64,000 nucleotides of DNA, from assembly GCF_027460265.1 (NCBI RefSeq), contig NZ_JAPZBC010000001.1, positions 1,178,001 through 1,242,000 on the forward strand, given 5' to 3'. The position numbers and the translations under genes were made by a program. How positions within the stretch are numbered: the first letter of the stretch is position 1; each line of letters begins with the position of its first letter. This document shows positions 16,176 to 26,656 of the stretch, piece by piece. This stretch comes from Streptomyces sp. WMMC940. GTDB lineage: Bacteria; Actinomycetota; Actinomycetes; Streptomycetales; Streptomycetaceae. The notes under the pieces were generated by a model, which worked only from the letters and a program-made list of their open reading frames with translations, was not told the DNA's origin and made no database searches.

Positions 16176-16192
16176 CGTGATGTCACATCACG
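16176..16192. promoter_or_regulatory. 17-bp perfect palindrome 174 bp upstream of the ROK kinase
   Basis: CGTGATGTCACATCACG reads the same on both strands around a single central base. It lies in the 329-nt gene-free stretch between the kinase start (16002) and the DUF2254 stop (16332); I see no other element there. GTGA and TCAC half-sites recall Crp-type boxes, but the spacing is one base longer than the classical site. It may be an operator for the kinase operon. Confidence 0.45.
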
Positions 16193-16331
16193 GGCACCGG
16201 ACGTGACCGCCCTGGTCCGGCGACCGGCGGCCCGCCGGGATCCTGGCCGTCCTCGTCGCCCCGGCCCCGGAGCCCCCGGCCCTACTGCCACGCCCCGGCC
16301 GCGGAGCTCGTACCGTCCCGGCGCGCCCCGG

Positions 16332-17669
16332 TCAGAGCGGCCGTCCGACGCCTCCCCCGATGCCCTGGCGGTCGGGGGTCAGCGCGGCGGCCCGGCGGAC
16401 CGGGTCGGGGTACGCGCGGTCGACCGCCTCGTCGAGGAGGCGCAGCTCGGTGCGTACCGCCGTCCGGTGCCGATCGGGCAGTCCGACGTCCAGGAGTCCG
16501 TAGAACAGCGCCCGAAGTCGCCGGCAGATCTGCAGGGAGCCGGCGCCGTACTCACGGATCTCCGTGACCGCGAGCTGCAGGAAGTCCTCCCAGGAGCGGC
16601 CGGGGACCTCGAGCCGGGGCACGCCGCGGGCGTCGTGGAGGGTGTAGCGCCCGCTGAGTTCCGCACGGCCGATGGTGTGCAGGAACGCCTCGATGTGGTT
16701 CAGGACCTGCACCGCCGTGGTGGGGTCGTTCACCGCCGGGGACAACGCCCTGATGGCGATGTCCACCAGGATGCGCATCCCGAAGGCGGGATCCTGTTCG
16801 ATGGTCCGTTCGACGCCGAGCGCGACCAGCCCGGTCAGCTCGCGGGGCGGGGGCGGCGAAGCGCCGTGCAGCACGAAGAGCGTCGCGCCGGGCGGCACGA
16901 AGTCGCCCACCGGGTGGGTGAGCACCACGAAGCAGTCGTACCGTTCGGCGAGGGCCGCCAGCCGCTCCGGGTGGAACCCCTGGAGCGCCCCGCCCCCCGC
17001 GCAGGGCACCGACGTCACCGGGCCTTCGGGAGGTGCCCTTCTCGCGTCCGCCGCCCGCAGGGTGCCGCTCGCGGCGAGCAGCGTCCCCCGGTCGAGCACC
17101 CGCCGTCCGGCCCGCGCGACCAGCGCCGCGATGGCGACGGGCCGCAGGTTGTGGATGAAGCGGTTCAGATACATGAGCAGCAGCACCAGGCTCACGGCGA
17201 CCGCCGCCCCCGCGAGGGTGACACCGATGTCCGGCACGAAGTTCGTCTCGATGCTGCGCAGCAGTGAGAAGGAGAAGGCGAACGTCCCGGAGAACGTCGA
17301 GAGCACCGCCTTCTGGAGCCGGTCCCGGTACCACAGCCGCATGTAGCGCGGCGACAGCGTCCCGGTGGCCTGCTGGACCACGAGGATGCCGATGGTCACG
17401 ACGAAGCCGAGCAGGGCGACCATCGCGCCGACGATGGAGCTGAGGACGCTGCTGGCGGTGGAGGTGGAGTACCGCCACTCCTGCGGCACCCGGACGGCTC
17501 CGTCGAGCGTCACGGCGGCCTCCGCGAGCAGCGAGCCCAGGACGATCCCGATGAGCGGCGCGATCCAGAGGCTCGCCATGACGTACTGGCGCAGCGCGAA
17601 CGCCGTCGCCCAGGACAGGGGCGCGCGGGCCCGGCGGCTCGTCTCCCGGTGCTCGGTTGTCGCCTCCAC
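16332..17669 (-). CDS. DUF2254 integral membrane protein
   Basis: A 445-residue membrane protein with four predicted helices in the first 200 residues (for example YVMASLWIAPLIGIVLGSLL and ALLGFVVTIGILVVQQ) and a soluble C-terminal part. FSPRYMRLWYRDRLQK-like, RSIETNFVPDIGV, VGDFVPPGATLF and the late ALSPAVNDPTTA are typical of the DUF2254 family. The function is unknown, although the arrangement recalls mechanosensitive channel-like proteins. GTG at 17669 is chosen because AAGGG lies 7 nt upstream. It is divergent from the GH15 gene; a short inverted repeat lies between them. Confidence 0.88.
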   Translation of the reverse strand: MEATTEHRETSRRARAPLSWATAFALRQYVMASLWIAPLIGIVLGSLLAEAAVTLDGAVRVPQEWRYSTSTASSVLSSIVGAMVALLGFVVTIGILVVQQATGTLSPRYMRLWYRDRLQKAVLSTFSGTFAFSFSLLRSIETNFVPDIGVTLAGAAVAVSLVLLLMYLNRFIHNLRPVAIAALVARAGRRVLDRGTLLAASGTLRAADARRAPPEGPVTSVPCAGGGALQGFHPERLAALAERYDCFVVLTHPVGDFVPPGATLFVLHGASPPPPRELTGLVALGVERTIEQDPAFGMRILVDIAIRALSPAVNDPTTAVQVLNHIEAFLHTIGRAELSGRYTLHDARGVPRLEVPGRSWEDFLQLAVTEIREYGAGSLQICRRLRALFYGLLDVGLPDRHRTAVRTELRLLDEAVDRAYPDPVRRAAALTPDRQGIGGGVGRPL

Positions 17670-17715
17670 GCTGGAGCCCTTCCCCCGCACCCCGGGGACT
17701 CCTCCCGAAAAGCCC

Positions 17716-17731
17716 GTAATGCACCTATTAC
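17716..17731. promoter_or_regulatory. Short inverted repeat in a divergent promoter region
   Basis: GTAAT and ATTAC flank a 6-nt centre, in the most AT-rich part of the 114-nt space between divergent starts at 17669 and 17784. TAAGCT at 17733 could be a -10 box for the rightward gene. The arms are short, so chance is possible. Confidence 0.3.
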
Positions 17732-17783
17732 CTAAGCTGATGGGGCGGCATCCGCTCGCGACCCAGGGCGAAAGGGGCTCGGG

Positions 17784-19661
17784 ATGGGCGACTACCCCCT
17801 CATCGAGGACCACGGGCTGATCGGTGACCTGCAGACCGCGGCACTGGTCAGCACGCAAGGGACGATCGACTGGTACTGCACCCCGCGCTTCGACTCACCG
17901 AGCGTCTTCGGCTCGCTGCTGGACAGCGAGAAGGGCGGGTACTTCAAGGTCGCTCCGGTGGACCGGACGTACGCCACCAAACAGCTGTACCTTCCCGACA
18001 CCGCGGTCCTGGTCACCCGCTTCATGACCGAGGCGGGCGCGGGCGAGGTCGTCGACCTCATGCCGGTCACGGGCTCCACGGCCACCCAGCGGCACCGCCT
18101 GGTGCGGATGCTGCGCTGCGTCCGCGGCAGCCTCACCTTCAAGGTCGACATCGTTCCGCGGTTCGACTACGGCCGGTCCCCGCACAAGCTGCACTACACC
18201 GAGCGCGGGGCGGTGTTCGTCGCCGACGGCCTGGAGCTGACGGTCCACGCGGTCCGCGAACCGGGGGACGTCCGGCTGGCCCCCCTCGACCTGGGCGACA
18301 ACGACATGCACTTCACCCTCACCCTGGAGGCCGGCCAGGAGCGCGGGGTGGTGCTGGAGACCTTCGCCGACGGCCCGCCGCGGCACGTCCACCACGCCGA
18401 GTTCATGCAGCTCTTCGACGACACCGTGCGGTTCTGGCGCGACTGGCTCAGCCAGTCCCGCTACTCGGGCCGCTGGCGGGAGGCGGTCGAGCGGTCGGCG
18501 ATCACGCTGAAACTGATGACGTACGCCCCGAGCGGGGCGATCGTGGCGGCCCCGACGGCCGGGCTCCCCGAGCAACTCGGCGGCGAGCGGAACTGGGACT
18601 ACCGGTTCACCTGGATCCGCGACGCGTCGTTCTCCGTGTACGCCCTGCTGGGCCTCGGCTTCACCGACGAGGCCCAGGCCTTCATCGGCTGGCTGCGCGA
18701 CCGCGTCCACGAGAAGGCGGGCCGCGACGGCGACTCGGGGCCGCTGAACATCATGTACCGGGTCGACGGCTCCTCCGACCTGGAGGAGGAGATCCTCCAC
18801 GACTGGGAGGGCTACCAGGGCTCCAGCCCCGTCCGGATCGGGAACGGCGCCGCGTCCCAGCTCCAGCTCGACATCTACGGCGAGGCGCTGGACAGCATCT
18901 TCTTCGCGCACGAGCGGGGCATCCAGCTCGACCACCGCGGCTGGACCTCGCTGCGGACGCTCCTCGACTGGCTCAGCGACCACTGGGACCAGCCCGACGA
19001 GGGGCTCTGGGAGACCCGGGGCGGGCGCAAGGACTTCACCTACGGACGTCTGATGTCGTGGGTCGCCTTCGACCGGGCGCTGCGGCTGGCGGCGGCGAGC
19101 GGCCGGCCGGCCTCGCTCGCGCGCTGGGCCGGTGAGCGGGACAAGCTCTACGACCAGATCCTCGCCCGCGGATGGAACCACCAACGGCAGGCGTTCGTGC
19201 AGCACTACGACACCGACGTGCTCGACTCGTCGCTGGTACGGATGTCCACGGTGGGGTTCATCACCCCCGACGACCCGATGTGGACCGCCACGCTCGACGC
19301 CATGGACCGCGAACTGGTGAACGACAGTCTCGTCTACCGCTACAACCCCGAGGCCTCCCCCGACGGCCTGGCCGGCTCCGAGGGCACCTTCTCGCTGTGC
19401 ACGTTCATGTACGTCGACGCGCTGGCGCGGGCGGGCAGGCTGAACCAGTCGAGGCTCGTACTGGAGAAGATGCTCACGTACGCCAACCACCTCGGCCTGT
19501 ACTCCGAGGAGATCGCCCTGACCGGACGCCAGCTGGGCAACTTCCCGCAGGCGTTCACCCATCTGGCGTTCATCGACACCGCGATCACACTGGACCGGGA
19601 GCTCAACCGCGTACAAGGGGAGGCCCGCACGCGGACCGCCCCGGCGGAGTCCAACCTCTGA
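17784..19661 (+). CDS. Glycoside hydrolase family 15 (glucoamylase/trehalase-like)
   Basis: A 625-residue cytoplasmic GH15 protein; there is no signal peptide. The N-terminal beta-domain begins YPLIEDHGLIGDLQTAALV with IDWYCTPRFDSPSVF. The (alpha/alpha)6 barrel contains GGERNWDYRFTWIRDASF, the family signature around the substrate pocket, and a late acidic segment NPEASPDGLAGSEGTF holding the likely catalytic base. Intracellular GH15 enzymes of this length in actinobacteria often act on trehalose; glucoamylase activity is the alternative. ATG at 17784 has AAAGGGG upstream. It ends 13 nt from the stop of the facing antiporter gene. Confidence 0.93.
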   Translation: MGDYPLIEDHGLIGDLQTAALVSTQGTIDWYCTPRFDSPSVFGSLLDSEKGGYFKVAPVDRTYATKQLYLPDTAVLVTRFMTEAGAGEVVDLMPVTGSTATQRHRLVRMLRCVRGSLTFKVDIVPRFDYGRSPHKLHYTERGAVFVADGLELTVHAVREPGDVRLAPLDLGDNDMHFTLTLEAGQERGVVLETFADGPPRHVHHAEFMQLFDDTVRFWRDWLSQSRYSGRWREAVERSAITLKLMTYAPSGAIVAAPTAGLPEQLGGERNWDYRFTWIRDASFSVYALLGLGFTDEAQAFIGWLRDRVHEKAGRDGDSGPLNIMYRVDGSSDLEEEILHDWEGYQGSSPVRIGNGAASQLQLDIYGEALDSIFFAHERGIQLDHRGWTSLRTLLDWLSDHWDQPDEGLWETRGGRKDFTYGRLMSWVAFDRALRLAAASGRPASLARWAGERDKLYDQILARGWNHQRQAFVQHYDTDVLDSSLVRMSTVGFITPDDPMWTATLDAMDRELVNDSLVYRYNPEASPDGLAGSEGTFSLCTFMYVDALARAGRLNQSRLVLEKMLTYANHLGLYSEEIALTGRQLGNFPQAFTHLAFIDTAITLDRELNRVQGEARTRTAPAESNL

Positions 19662-19674
19662 ACGGCCCCGACGC

Positions 19675-21474
19675 TCACCGGCTCCCGGCGGGCGAGCCCT
19701 TCGCGGGCCGCCCGTCCGGTCCGGGGCCCAGCAGCACGACCCGGTCCCCCGGGCCGGGCCGCGCGGGCCGTTCCTCGGTGACCGGGTCCAGACGGCCGTC
19801 GGCCCGCAGGACGAACAGCGCGTCGTGACCGGGCGTCGGGGCTTCGCCCGGCGCGCCCACCGTGAACCGGTCGCCCCGCGCGTGGCGGGCCGCCAGCACG
19901 TCCCGCCCCAGGCCCGGACCGAAGAGCACGTCCGGGCCGGTGCGGGTCGCGACCGCGCCCGTCCCGTCCGGCGGCGGGCCGACGCGGTGCACCGGTCCGT
20001 CGACGCTGTCCTGTGCGACGACGGAGACGAGCGCGTTGAAGTCGTCGTCGTCGGTGAGCAGGAGGACGGCGGTGACGCCCTCGATGCGCCCGGACGGGTC
20101 GGTGGCCGCGGCCAGGAGGTCACCCGGCGCCGGCTCGATCCCGGCCTGCCGGACGCGCTGCCGCTGTTCCTCCGTCGCGGTCCACATCGCGACGTCCAGC
20201 CCGGCGGACTTCAGGCACCGGGCCAGTGCGACCGACCAGGGCCGCCCGCCCACGAGCAGCGGCCGGGCGCGGGCCGACCGGTTGACGCCCAGCGCGGCGG
20301 CGACCGGTGCCGCGGTCAGCCCGTAGACCAGGACGGTCCCCACGATCACCAGGAACGTGACCGGGAGGATCTTGTCCGTGCCGGACAGCCCCGAGCCGGC
20401 CAGGGTGGCGGCGAAGGCGGACGCCGTGGAGGCGGCGACGATGCCGCGCGGCGCCATCCAGGCGATGAACGCGCGCTCCCCGTACGGCAGTCCGCGCCCC
20501 TGGGTGGAGAGCCAGGCGACCAGCGGCCGGACCACCAGGACGAGCGCGCCGATCAGGCCGAGCGCGGGCAGCAGGACGGGACGGACGGACGCCGGGGTCA
20601 CCCCCGCCGAGATGGTCACGAACAGCAGCCCGATGATGAGCTGTACCAGGGTCTCGAAGAAGGGGCGCCGCGCCGGCATGCCCAGGCCGGGGAGGTTGGC
20701 GACGGCGAGCCCGGCGACGACCGCGGCGATCAGCCCCGTGTCGTCGCGCACGACGTCGCAGCCCGCCGACACCGCGACCACCGTGGCGAGTTGGGCCAGC
20801 GTGCCCAGCGTCTCGCCGAGCCGGAGCCGGTGGAGGAGGAACCACAGCACCGCGGCACCCACCGCGCCGCCCGCCAGCCCGACCAGCCAGCTGAGCAGGA
20901 ACTCACCCGGGTGGAAACCCCTGTCGAGCCGGAAGTCGCCGGCGAGCAGCGAGTGCAGGACGAGCGCGCCGAGGATGGCCCCGACGGGATCGACGAGCGT
21001 CCCCTCCCAGACCAGGATGCGCCGCACCCCGTCCGGAGGCCGCACGTGGTCGAGCAGCGGCCCCACCACCGTCGGCCCGGAGACGACGAGGACGGCGCCC
21101 AGCAGCACGGCCACGGGGAAGGGCACGCCGAACAGCGCGGGGGCGAGAGCCGTGACGGACGCCCAGGTGGCCAGGACGCCGAGGAGCAGGAGCCGGCGCA
21201 CCACCGAGCGGGTGGCGCCCCGCAGCTGACGCAGCCGCAGGCCCAGCCCGGCGTCGTAGAGGATCACCGCGACGGACAGCGAGACGATGGACGAGAAGTT
21301 GTCCGGCGCCAGCTTCTCCGGGTGGACGACGTCGGTGAGGGCGCCGGCCGTGAAGCCGGCGGGCAGCAGCAGGATCAGCGCCGGAATGCGCAGCCTGCTC
21401 GCGACGATCTGGGAGCCGACCGCGAGCAGCACGGTCAGGGCGATGCCCAGGAGGAACTGGTCGGGGGGCAGCAC
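19675..21474 (-). CDS. Cation:proton antiporter with cytoplasmic nucleotide-binding-like tail
   Basis: A 599-residue transporter. About twelve membrane segments (1-385) include VVSGPTVVGPLLDHVRP, WEGTLVDPVGAILGALV and the DDTGLIAAVVAGL region expected of CPA1/NhaP-type Na+(K+)/H+ antiporters. The remaining 200 residues form a soluble tail resembling a TrkA-N/RCK module: LLVGGRPWSVALARCLKSAGLDVAMWTA, then LLLTDDDDFNALVS. Such tails sense nucleotides or ligands. The start is GTG at 21474, 10 nt after the CydB stop, in the same operon. It would exchange cations for protons across the cytoplasmic membrane. Confidence 0.9.
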   Translation of the reverse strand: MLPPDQFLLGIALTVLLAVGSQIVASRLRIPALILLLPAGFTAGALTDVVHPEKLAPDNFSSIVSLSVAVILYDAGLGLRLRQLRGATRSVVRRLLLLGVLATWASVTALAPALFGVPFPVAVLLGAVLVVSGPTVVGPLLDHVRPPDGVRRILVWEGTLVDPVGAILGALVLHSLLAGDFRLDRGFHPGEFLLSWLVGLAGGAVGAAVLWFLLHRLRLGETLGTLAQLATVVAVSAGCDVVRDDTGLIAAVVAGLAVANLPGLGMPARRPFFETLVQLIIGLLFVTISAGVTPASVRPVLLPALGLIGALVLVVRPLVAWLSTQGRGLPYGERAFIAWMAPRGIVAASTASAFAATLAGSGLSGTDKILPVTFLVIVGTVLVYGLTAAPVAAALGVNRSARARPLLVGGRPWSVALARCLKSAGLDVAMWTATEEQRQRVRQAGIEPAPGDLLAAATDPSGRIEGVTAVLLLTDDDDFNALVSVVAQDSVDGPVHRVGPPPDGTGAVATRTGPDVLFGPGLGRDVLAARHARGDRFTVGAPGEAPTPGHDALFVLRADGRLDPVTEERPARPGPGDRVVLLGPGPDGRPAKGSPAGSR

Positions 21475-21484
21475 GACGGGGCCG

Positions 21485-22537
21485 TCACTCGCTCCCGGCG
21501 GGGCCGGCGCCCCCGCCCTGCCGGAGATCGGACTCGGACAGGGACTCCAGCTCTCCGTGGGTGTCGAGCCAGTAGAGCAGGACGAGGGCCGGCCCGACGA
21601 GGAGCACCGCGACGAGGGTGACGATCAGCAGCCACACCAGCGTCGAGGGAGCGCCCGCCGCGTCCTCGACGGTCAGCGAGGTCGGGATGAGGTAGGGACG
21701 CTGGGCGACGCCCCAGGCGAGGACGGAAGCGGCGACCACGCCCACGGCGGTGAAACGGGACCAGCGGGCGTGTCCCCGCAGGAGCATCACCGCCGTCGCC
21801 ACCGTGCAGGCCACGGCCACGAGGGCGAACACGAGCCCGGCTCCCCGGGTGAGCCCGCTCCACAGGTGGGGGGCGTCGCTCGGGACGACGAAGAGGGCGG
21901 CCACGCCGAGCAGCGCGGCGACGGCCAGGGAGGCCAGCGCCCGGCGCCGGAAGTAGCCGACGAGGTCGGGGGCGTCCCAGCGTTCGGCGTCGCAGGAGAG
22001 GAACACCGCGCCGAGGAAGGCGGTGGCCGTCACCGTGAGCAGCCCGAAGAAGAAGGACGTCGGGTTGGCCCAGGCGTCCGCCGACGCGGTGGTGCCGGGC
22101 GCGACCCGGCCGGAGGCGACGCCGCCGACGGCGGCGCCGAGGAAGTACGGGGTGAGCAGCGAGGAGACGGCGAACATCGCGCCGTACAGCCGCCGCCCGG
22201 CCACCCGCTTGATCGGCTTGCGCAGGGCGAAGCCGGCGCCCCGCAGGACCAGGCCGACCACGGCGAGGGCCAGCGGCAGCCACATCGACGAGAACACCGT
22301 CTGGAACAGCACCGGGAATCCGGTCCACATGATGACGAGGACGAAGATCAGCCAGACGTTGTTGACCTCCCACACGGGTGCCATGGCGTGGTCGATCAGC
22401 CACCGCGGCCGCTTGCCCCGCTCGGCGCCGCCCGCGGTGAGGTCCCAGAACCCGGCGCCGTAGTCGGTGCCTCCGGCGCAGGCGTAGGCGGCGACGGCGA
22501 GCAGCAGCACCAGGGCGACGATGCCTGCGGTCGTCAT
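21485..22537 (-). CDS. cydB: Cytochrome bd-type quinol oxidase subunit II
   Basis: A 350-residue polytopic protein with eight or nine helices. It begins with the family pattern AYACAGGTDYGAGFWDL, followed by MAPVWEVNNVWLIFVLVIMWTG (first 20 residues: MAPVWEVNNVWLIFVLVIMW) and PVLF. These place it with CydB/AppB-type subunits, which pair with CydA to oxidise quinol and reduce oxygen. The ATG overlaps the CydA stop (ATGA at 22534-22537), so the subunits are made in step. The last residues are a short acidic tail. It is followed 10 nt later by the antiporter. Confidence 0.93.
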   Translation of the reverse strand: MTTAGIVALVLLLAVAAYACAGGTDYGAGFWDLTAGGAERGKRPRWLIDHAMAPVWEVNNVWLIFVLVIMWTGFPVLFQTVFSSMWLPLALAVVGLVLRGAGFALRKPIKRVAGRRLYGAMFAVSSLLTPYFLGAAVGGVASGRVAPGTTASADAWANPTSFFFGLLTVTATAFLGAVFLSCDAERWDAPDLVGYFRRRALASLAVAALLGVAALFVVPSDAPHLWSGLTRGAGLVFALVAVACTVATAVMLLRGHARWSRFTAVGVVAASVLAWGVAQRPYLIPTSLTVEDAAGAPSTLVWLLIVTLVAVLLVGPALVLLYWLDTHGELESLSESDLRQGGGAGPAGSE

Positions 22538-24045
22538 GGCGTACCGCCCTCGCCCGCCCGGGCCCCGGCGCCGGCGGCCGCGTCCGGCACGTCACCGCGA
22601 GGGCCGTAGGGCGTACCGGTCTCCGGGGCCTCGGCCGGGGGGCCCGTCCCCGCCGCCGCGTCCGCGAGCCGCCACCGGGTGCGCATCTTGAGCAGCACCG
22701 CGAGGAAGGAGCCGAAGATGAAGACGTACACGACGATCACGACGCCGAACATGATCCAGAGGGTGGAGGAACGGGTCGCCGTGACCGCCTCGGCGACCCG
22801 CATGTTCTGGTACACGATCCAGGGCTGTCGCCCCACCTCGGTGGTGATCCAGCCGCACTCGACGGCGATGACGGAGGCGACCCCGGCACAGGCCGCGCTG
22901 CGGTAGAACCACCGGGAATCCGGGAGCCGTTCGGCCGCGGGACGCTTCCGTCTGCGCCACACCACCCACGCGTACCAGAGCACGAGGAGCATCATCAGCG
23001 AGCCGATGACGACCATGATGTCGAAGGCCCAGTGGGCGATCGTGGCCTGGGTGGGGTTGGGCCGGTCGGAGGCGGGCACGGAGGTGAGGCCGGTGACCTC
23101 GGTGTCGGGCCGGAACCCCGCGAGGATGGAGTCGAGTTGGGGGATCTTGATGCCGCCGGTGACGGTGCCGTCCGGGTGCAGCCGGCCGAAGATGTACTCG
23201 GGCACGTGGGTGTCGGTCTCCCACACCAGTTCCATCGCGGCGAACTTCACCGGCTGCTCGTGGAACACGGAGCGGGCGATGGAGTCGCCGAGCACGAACT
23301 GGACGGGCGTGAGGACCGCGGCGACGGTGAACGGGACCGCGAATCCGAGGCGGTGGTAGCGGTCCCTGCGGCCCTTCAGGATCCCCACGGCGTAGACCCC
23401 CGCGACGACGTACCCGGCCGTCAGGAACATCGCCACGACGAAGTGCCAGTACTGCGGCCCGAACATCGGCGTGAAGATCGCCTTCCAGACGTCGACGTCC
23501 ACGGGGTTGCCCGCGGAGTCGAGCCGGAAGCCGCGGGGGGTGTTCATCCAGGAGTTGGCCGCCAGGATCCCGAAGGCCCCCAGCAGGGCGGTGGCCGGCA
23601 GCGGCACCCCGAGGAGGAAGTGCGTCCGCGCCGGCAGCCGTCGCCAGCCGTAGAGGTAGACGGCGATGAGGACGGCCTCCAGGAAGAACGCCCATGCCTC
23701 CACGCCGAACCCGATGCCGAAGACGTCCCCCCAGCGGCCCATGAGCCCCGGCCAGAGCAGCCCGAACTCGAAGGAGAGCACGGTGCCGGTGACCACGCCG
23801 ACGGCGAACTGGACGGCCATGACGGCCGACCACCGCCGGGCGAGCAGCAGGGCGGTGGGGTCGTTCCGGCGCAGCCCGCGGTAGTGCATGATCAGTGTGA
23901 TCAGCGGCAGCGCCACTCCCATGGGCACCAGGATGATGTGGGAGGCGAGCGTGAACGCCATCAGCTCCCGGGCCGGGAGCAGCTGGGCGGGTGCCTCCGC
24001 GAGCAGCAGGTGCGCCCCGGCCGGCAGGGATACCGGATTGTGCAT
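22534..24045 (-). CDS. cydA: Cytochrome bd-type quinol oxidase subunit I
   Basis: A 503-residue heme-bearing subunit. The heme-ligand histidine lies in MAFTLASHIILVPMG near residue 35. FSFEFGLLWPGLM-like, FFLEAVLIAVYLYGW and the quinol-oxidase signature GWITTEVGRQPW follow. The region between helices VI and VII is short, as in the short-Q-loop subgroup (cyanide-insensitive-type oxidases included). The C-terminal 35 residues are Ala/Gly/Pro-rich. ATG at 24045 follows GAAGG by 5 nt. It lies 42 nt downstream of the SDR stop. No cydCD exporter genes are in the window. Confidence 0.95.
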   Translation of the reverse strand: MHNPVSLPAGAHLLLAEAPAQLLPARELMAFTLASHIILVPMGVALPLITLIMHYRGLRRNDPTALLLARRWSAVMAVQFAVGVVTGTVLSFEFGLLWPGLMGRWGDVFGIGFGVEAWAFFLEAVLIAVYLYGWRRLPARTHFLLGVPLPATALLGAFGILAANSWMNTPRGFRLDSAGNPVDVDVWKAIFTPMFGPQYWHFVVAMFLTAGYVVAGVYAVGILKGRRDRYHRLGFAVPFTVAAVLTPVQFVLGDSIARSVFHEQPVKFAAMELVWETDTHVPEYIFGRLHPDGTVTGGIKIPQLDSILAGFRPDTEVTGLTSVPASDRPNPTQATIAHWAFDIMVVIGSLMMLLVLWYAWVVWRRRKRPAAERLPDSRWFYRSAACAGVASVIAVECGWITTEVGRQPWIVYQNMRVAEAVTATRSSTLWIMFGVVIVVYVFIFGSFLAVLLKMRTRWRLADAAAGTGPPAEAPETGTPYGPRGDVPDAAAGAGARAGEGGTP

Positions 24046-24087
24046 GTGTGCCTTCGGTCGTCGGAGCCCTTGAGGTCGGTCGCGGCG

Positions 24088-24924
<837 letters not shown>

Positions 24925-25072
24925 GATGCCTCCTGGGACGTGCCTGCCTACGGCCCGGGGCCGAGGCGGCGACGGACGGAACCCGCGCGCAACGGAACCA
25001 CCGGCGCGGGCCGCCGGGCGGACAGCGCACGGCCGCGTGGGCCGTTGGATGGCCGATGTTCGCCCGGTCGGC

Positions 25073-26656
25073 TCAGCCGCGGAGCCGCTCGGCCAGATGG
25101 TCCCCGACGCGCAGGGCGTTGGCGATGGCGGTGAGCGACGGGTTCACCGCGCCGATGCTCGGGAAGAAGCTCGTGTCGACCACGTAGAGGTTGTCGAGGT
25201 CGTGGGCCTTGCAGTTGACGTCCAGGGCGGAGCTCGTCGGGTCGTTGCCGAAGCGGACGGTGCCGGCCTGGTGGGCGGTCGCCCCGATGGGCATGCCCTT
25301 GTGCAGGTAGATGCTGTGCGGCAGCAGATGGTGCTCGTGCATTCCCAGCCGGCCGAGCATGCCCTGGAGTTTGTGGCGGAGCCGGTTGAGCGCGGTGATG
25401 TTGTTCTTCTCGTCGAGCGCGAGGTGGATGCCGCCGTCCCGGTCCAGGGTGACGCGGTTGCCGGGGTCGGGCAGATCCTCGCCGCACAGCCAGAAGTCGA
25501 CGGCGTGGTGGGCCAGCACCTCGAAGGGCATCCCGGGCGTCACGGCGCCGGCCCAGCGCGGTGCCTCGCCGTGGATCTGCTCGGCGTCGGACTTGCCGAG
25601 CATCTGGATGCCGCCGAGGGGGTACTCCCAGTCGTCCGCGCCCAGGTACCAGTCGTGCAGGGCGAGGGTCTTCTGGAAGCGGGTGTCGTTGGGCTCCTTC
25701 GACACCGCCATCAGCGCCATGTTGTTGTGCCGCATGTAGTGACGGCCCACCACGCCGGAGCTGTTGGCGAGCCCGTCCGGGTGCCGGTCGCCGGCCGAGG
25801 CCAGCAGCAGGGCCGCGGTGTTGACGGCGCCGCAGGCGACGGCGACGAGGTGGGAGGAGAACCGGGCCTCGGTTCCGTCGGAGAGCTCCGCGACGACCGT
25901 GGTGACGCTGCGGCCCGTGGCGTCGGTCTCCAGCCCGGTCACGCGGGCGTCGGTGATCAGCTCCACGTTGGGGTGCTCCAGGGCGGGCTCCACACAGATG
26001 ACCTGGGCGTCGGACTTGCCGCGCACCAGGCAGGGGAAGCCGTCGACCCGGTCGCACCGGATGCAGACGCTGGAGTGGGTGGCCCGGCCGTCGCGGTCCT
26101 GGACGAGGTTGACCCCGATGGGCAGGTGGAAGGGGTGCAGCCCCAGCTTCTCCAGGTCGTCGCTCAACCGCTGGATGCGGGGCTCGTGCGCGACGGGCGG
26201 GTGGAGGTACTGGCCGCTCACCATGCCCTCGGTGGGGTCCTCGCCGTGGTTGCCGTGCACGAGGTAGAGGTGCTCGGCCTGGGTGTAGTACGGCTCCAGG
26301 TCCTCGTAGCTCAGCGGCCACGCCGGGGACACGCCGCCGTGGTGGCGCAGTACGCCGAAGTCCTCCGGGCGCAGCCGGAAGAGGGCCGCTCCGTAGAACT
26401 TGGTGTTGCCGCCGACGTAGTAGTTGACCTCCGGCGGGAAGGTGTTGCCGTACTTGTCGTACCAGAACTCGGGCGCGCGGTACTTGCCCTTGACGAAGAC
26501 GGCGGTGGAGTCCCAGTTGTCGCGTTCCCGGGGGAGGTAGCCGCCGCGTTCCAGCAGGAGGACGCGGCGCCCCGTGGGGGCGAGCCGATGGGCGAGCGTG
26601 CCGCCGCCGGCTCCGGTGCCGATGACGATGACGTCGTAGTGCGGGGATTCGGTCAT
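25073..26656 (-). CDS. GMC-family FAD-dependent oxidoreductase
   Basis: A 527-residue flavoenzyme. It has the FAD Rossmann motif VIVIGTGAGGGTLA at residues 9-22 and the GMC segment YYVGGNTKFYGAAL. A CIRCDRVDGFPC stretch carries three cysteines, and the C-terminal catalytic region has HQAGTVRFG and GAVNPSLTAIANALR. It resembles the glucose-methanol-choline subfamily with a cysteine-containing insert. It oxidises an alcohol group of an unidentified, probably sugar- or sterol-like, substrate. ATG at 26656 is preferred over upstream in-frame codons that encode proline-rich filler. No twin-arginine signal is visible. Confidence 0.92.
   Translation of the reverse strand: MTESPHYDVIVIGTGAGGGTLAHRLAPTGRRVLLLERGGYLPRERDNWDSTAVFVKGKYRAPEFWYDKYGNTFPPEVNYYVGGNTKFYGAALFRLRPEDFGVLRHHGGVSPAWPLSYEDLEPYYTQAEHLYLVHGNHGEDPTEGMVSGQYLHPPVAHEPRIQRLSDDLEKLGLHPFHLPIGVNLVQDRDGRATHSSVCIRCDRVDGFPCLVRGKSDAQVICVEPALEHPNVELITDARVTGLETDATGRSVTTVVAELSDGTEARFSSHLVAVACGAVNTAALLLASAGDRHPDGLANSSGVVGRHYMRHNNMALMAVSKEPNDTRFQKTLALHDWYLGADDWEYPLGGIQMLGKSDAEQIHGEAPRWAGAVTPGMPFEVLAHHAVDFWLCGEDLPDPGNRVTLDRDGGIHLALDEKNNITALNRLRHKLQGMLGRLGMHEHHLLPHSIYLHKGMPIGATAHQAGTVRFGNDPTSSALDVNCKAHDLDNLYVVDTSFFPSIGAVNPSLTAIANALRVGDHLAERLRG

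Noticed and set aside
16071..17267. Open plus-strand frame through the gene-free stretch and DUF2254
   Set aside because: It is antisense to a clear membrane protein gene and reads as low-complexity Arg/Pro/Gly/Ala sequence.
19662..19674. Terminator between convergent GH15 and antiporter genes
   Set aside because: Only 13 nt separate the stops and no hairpin is visible there.
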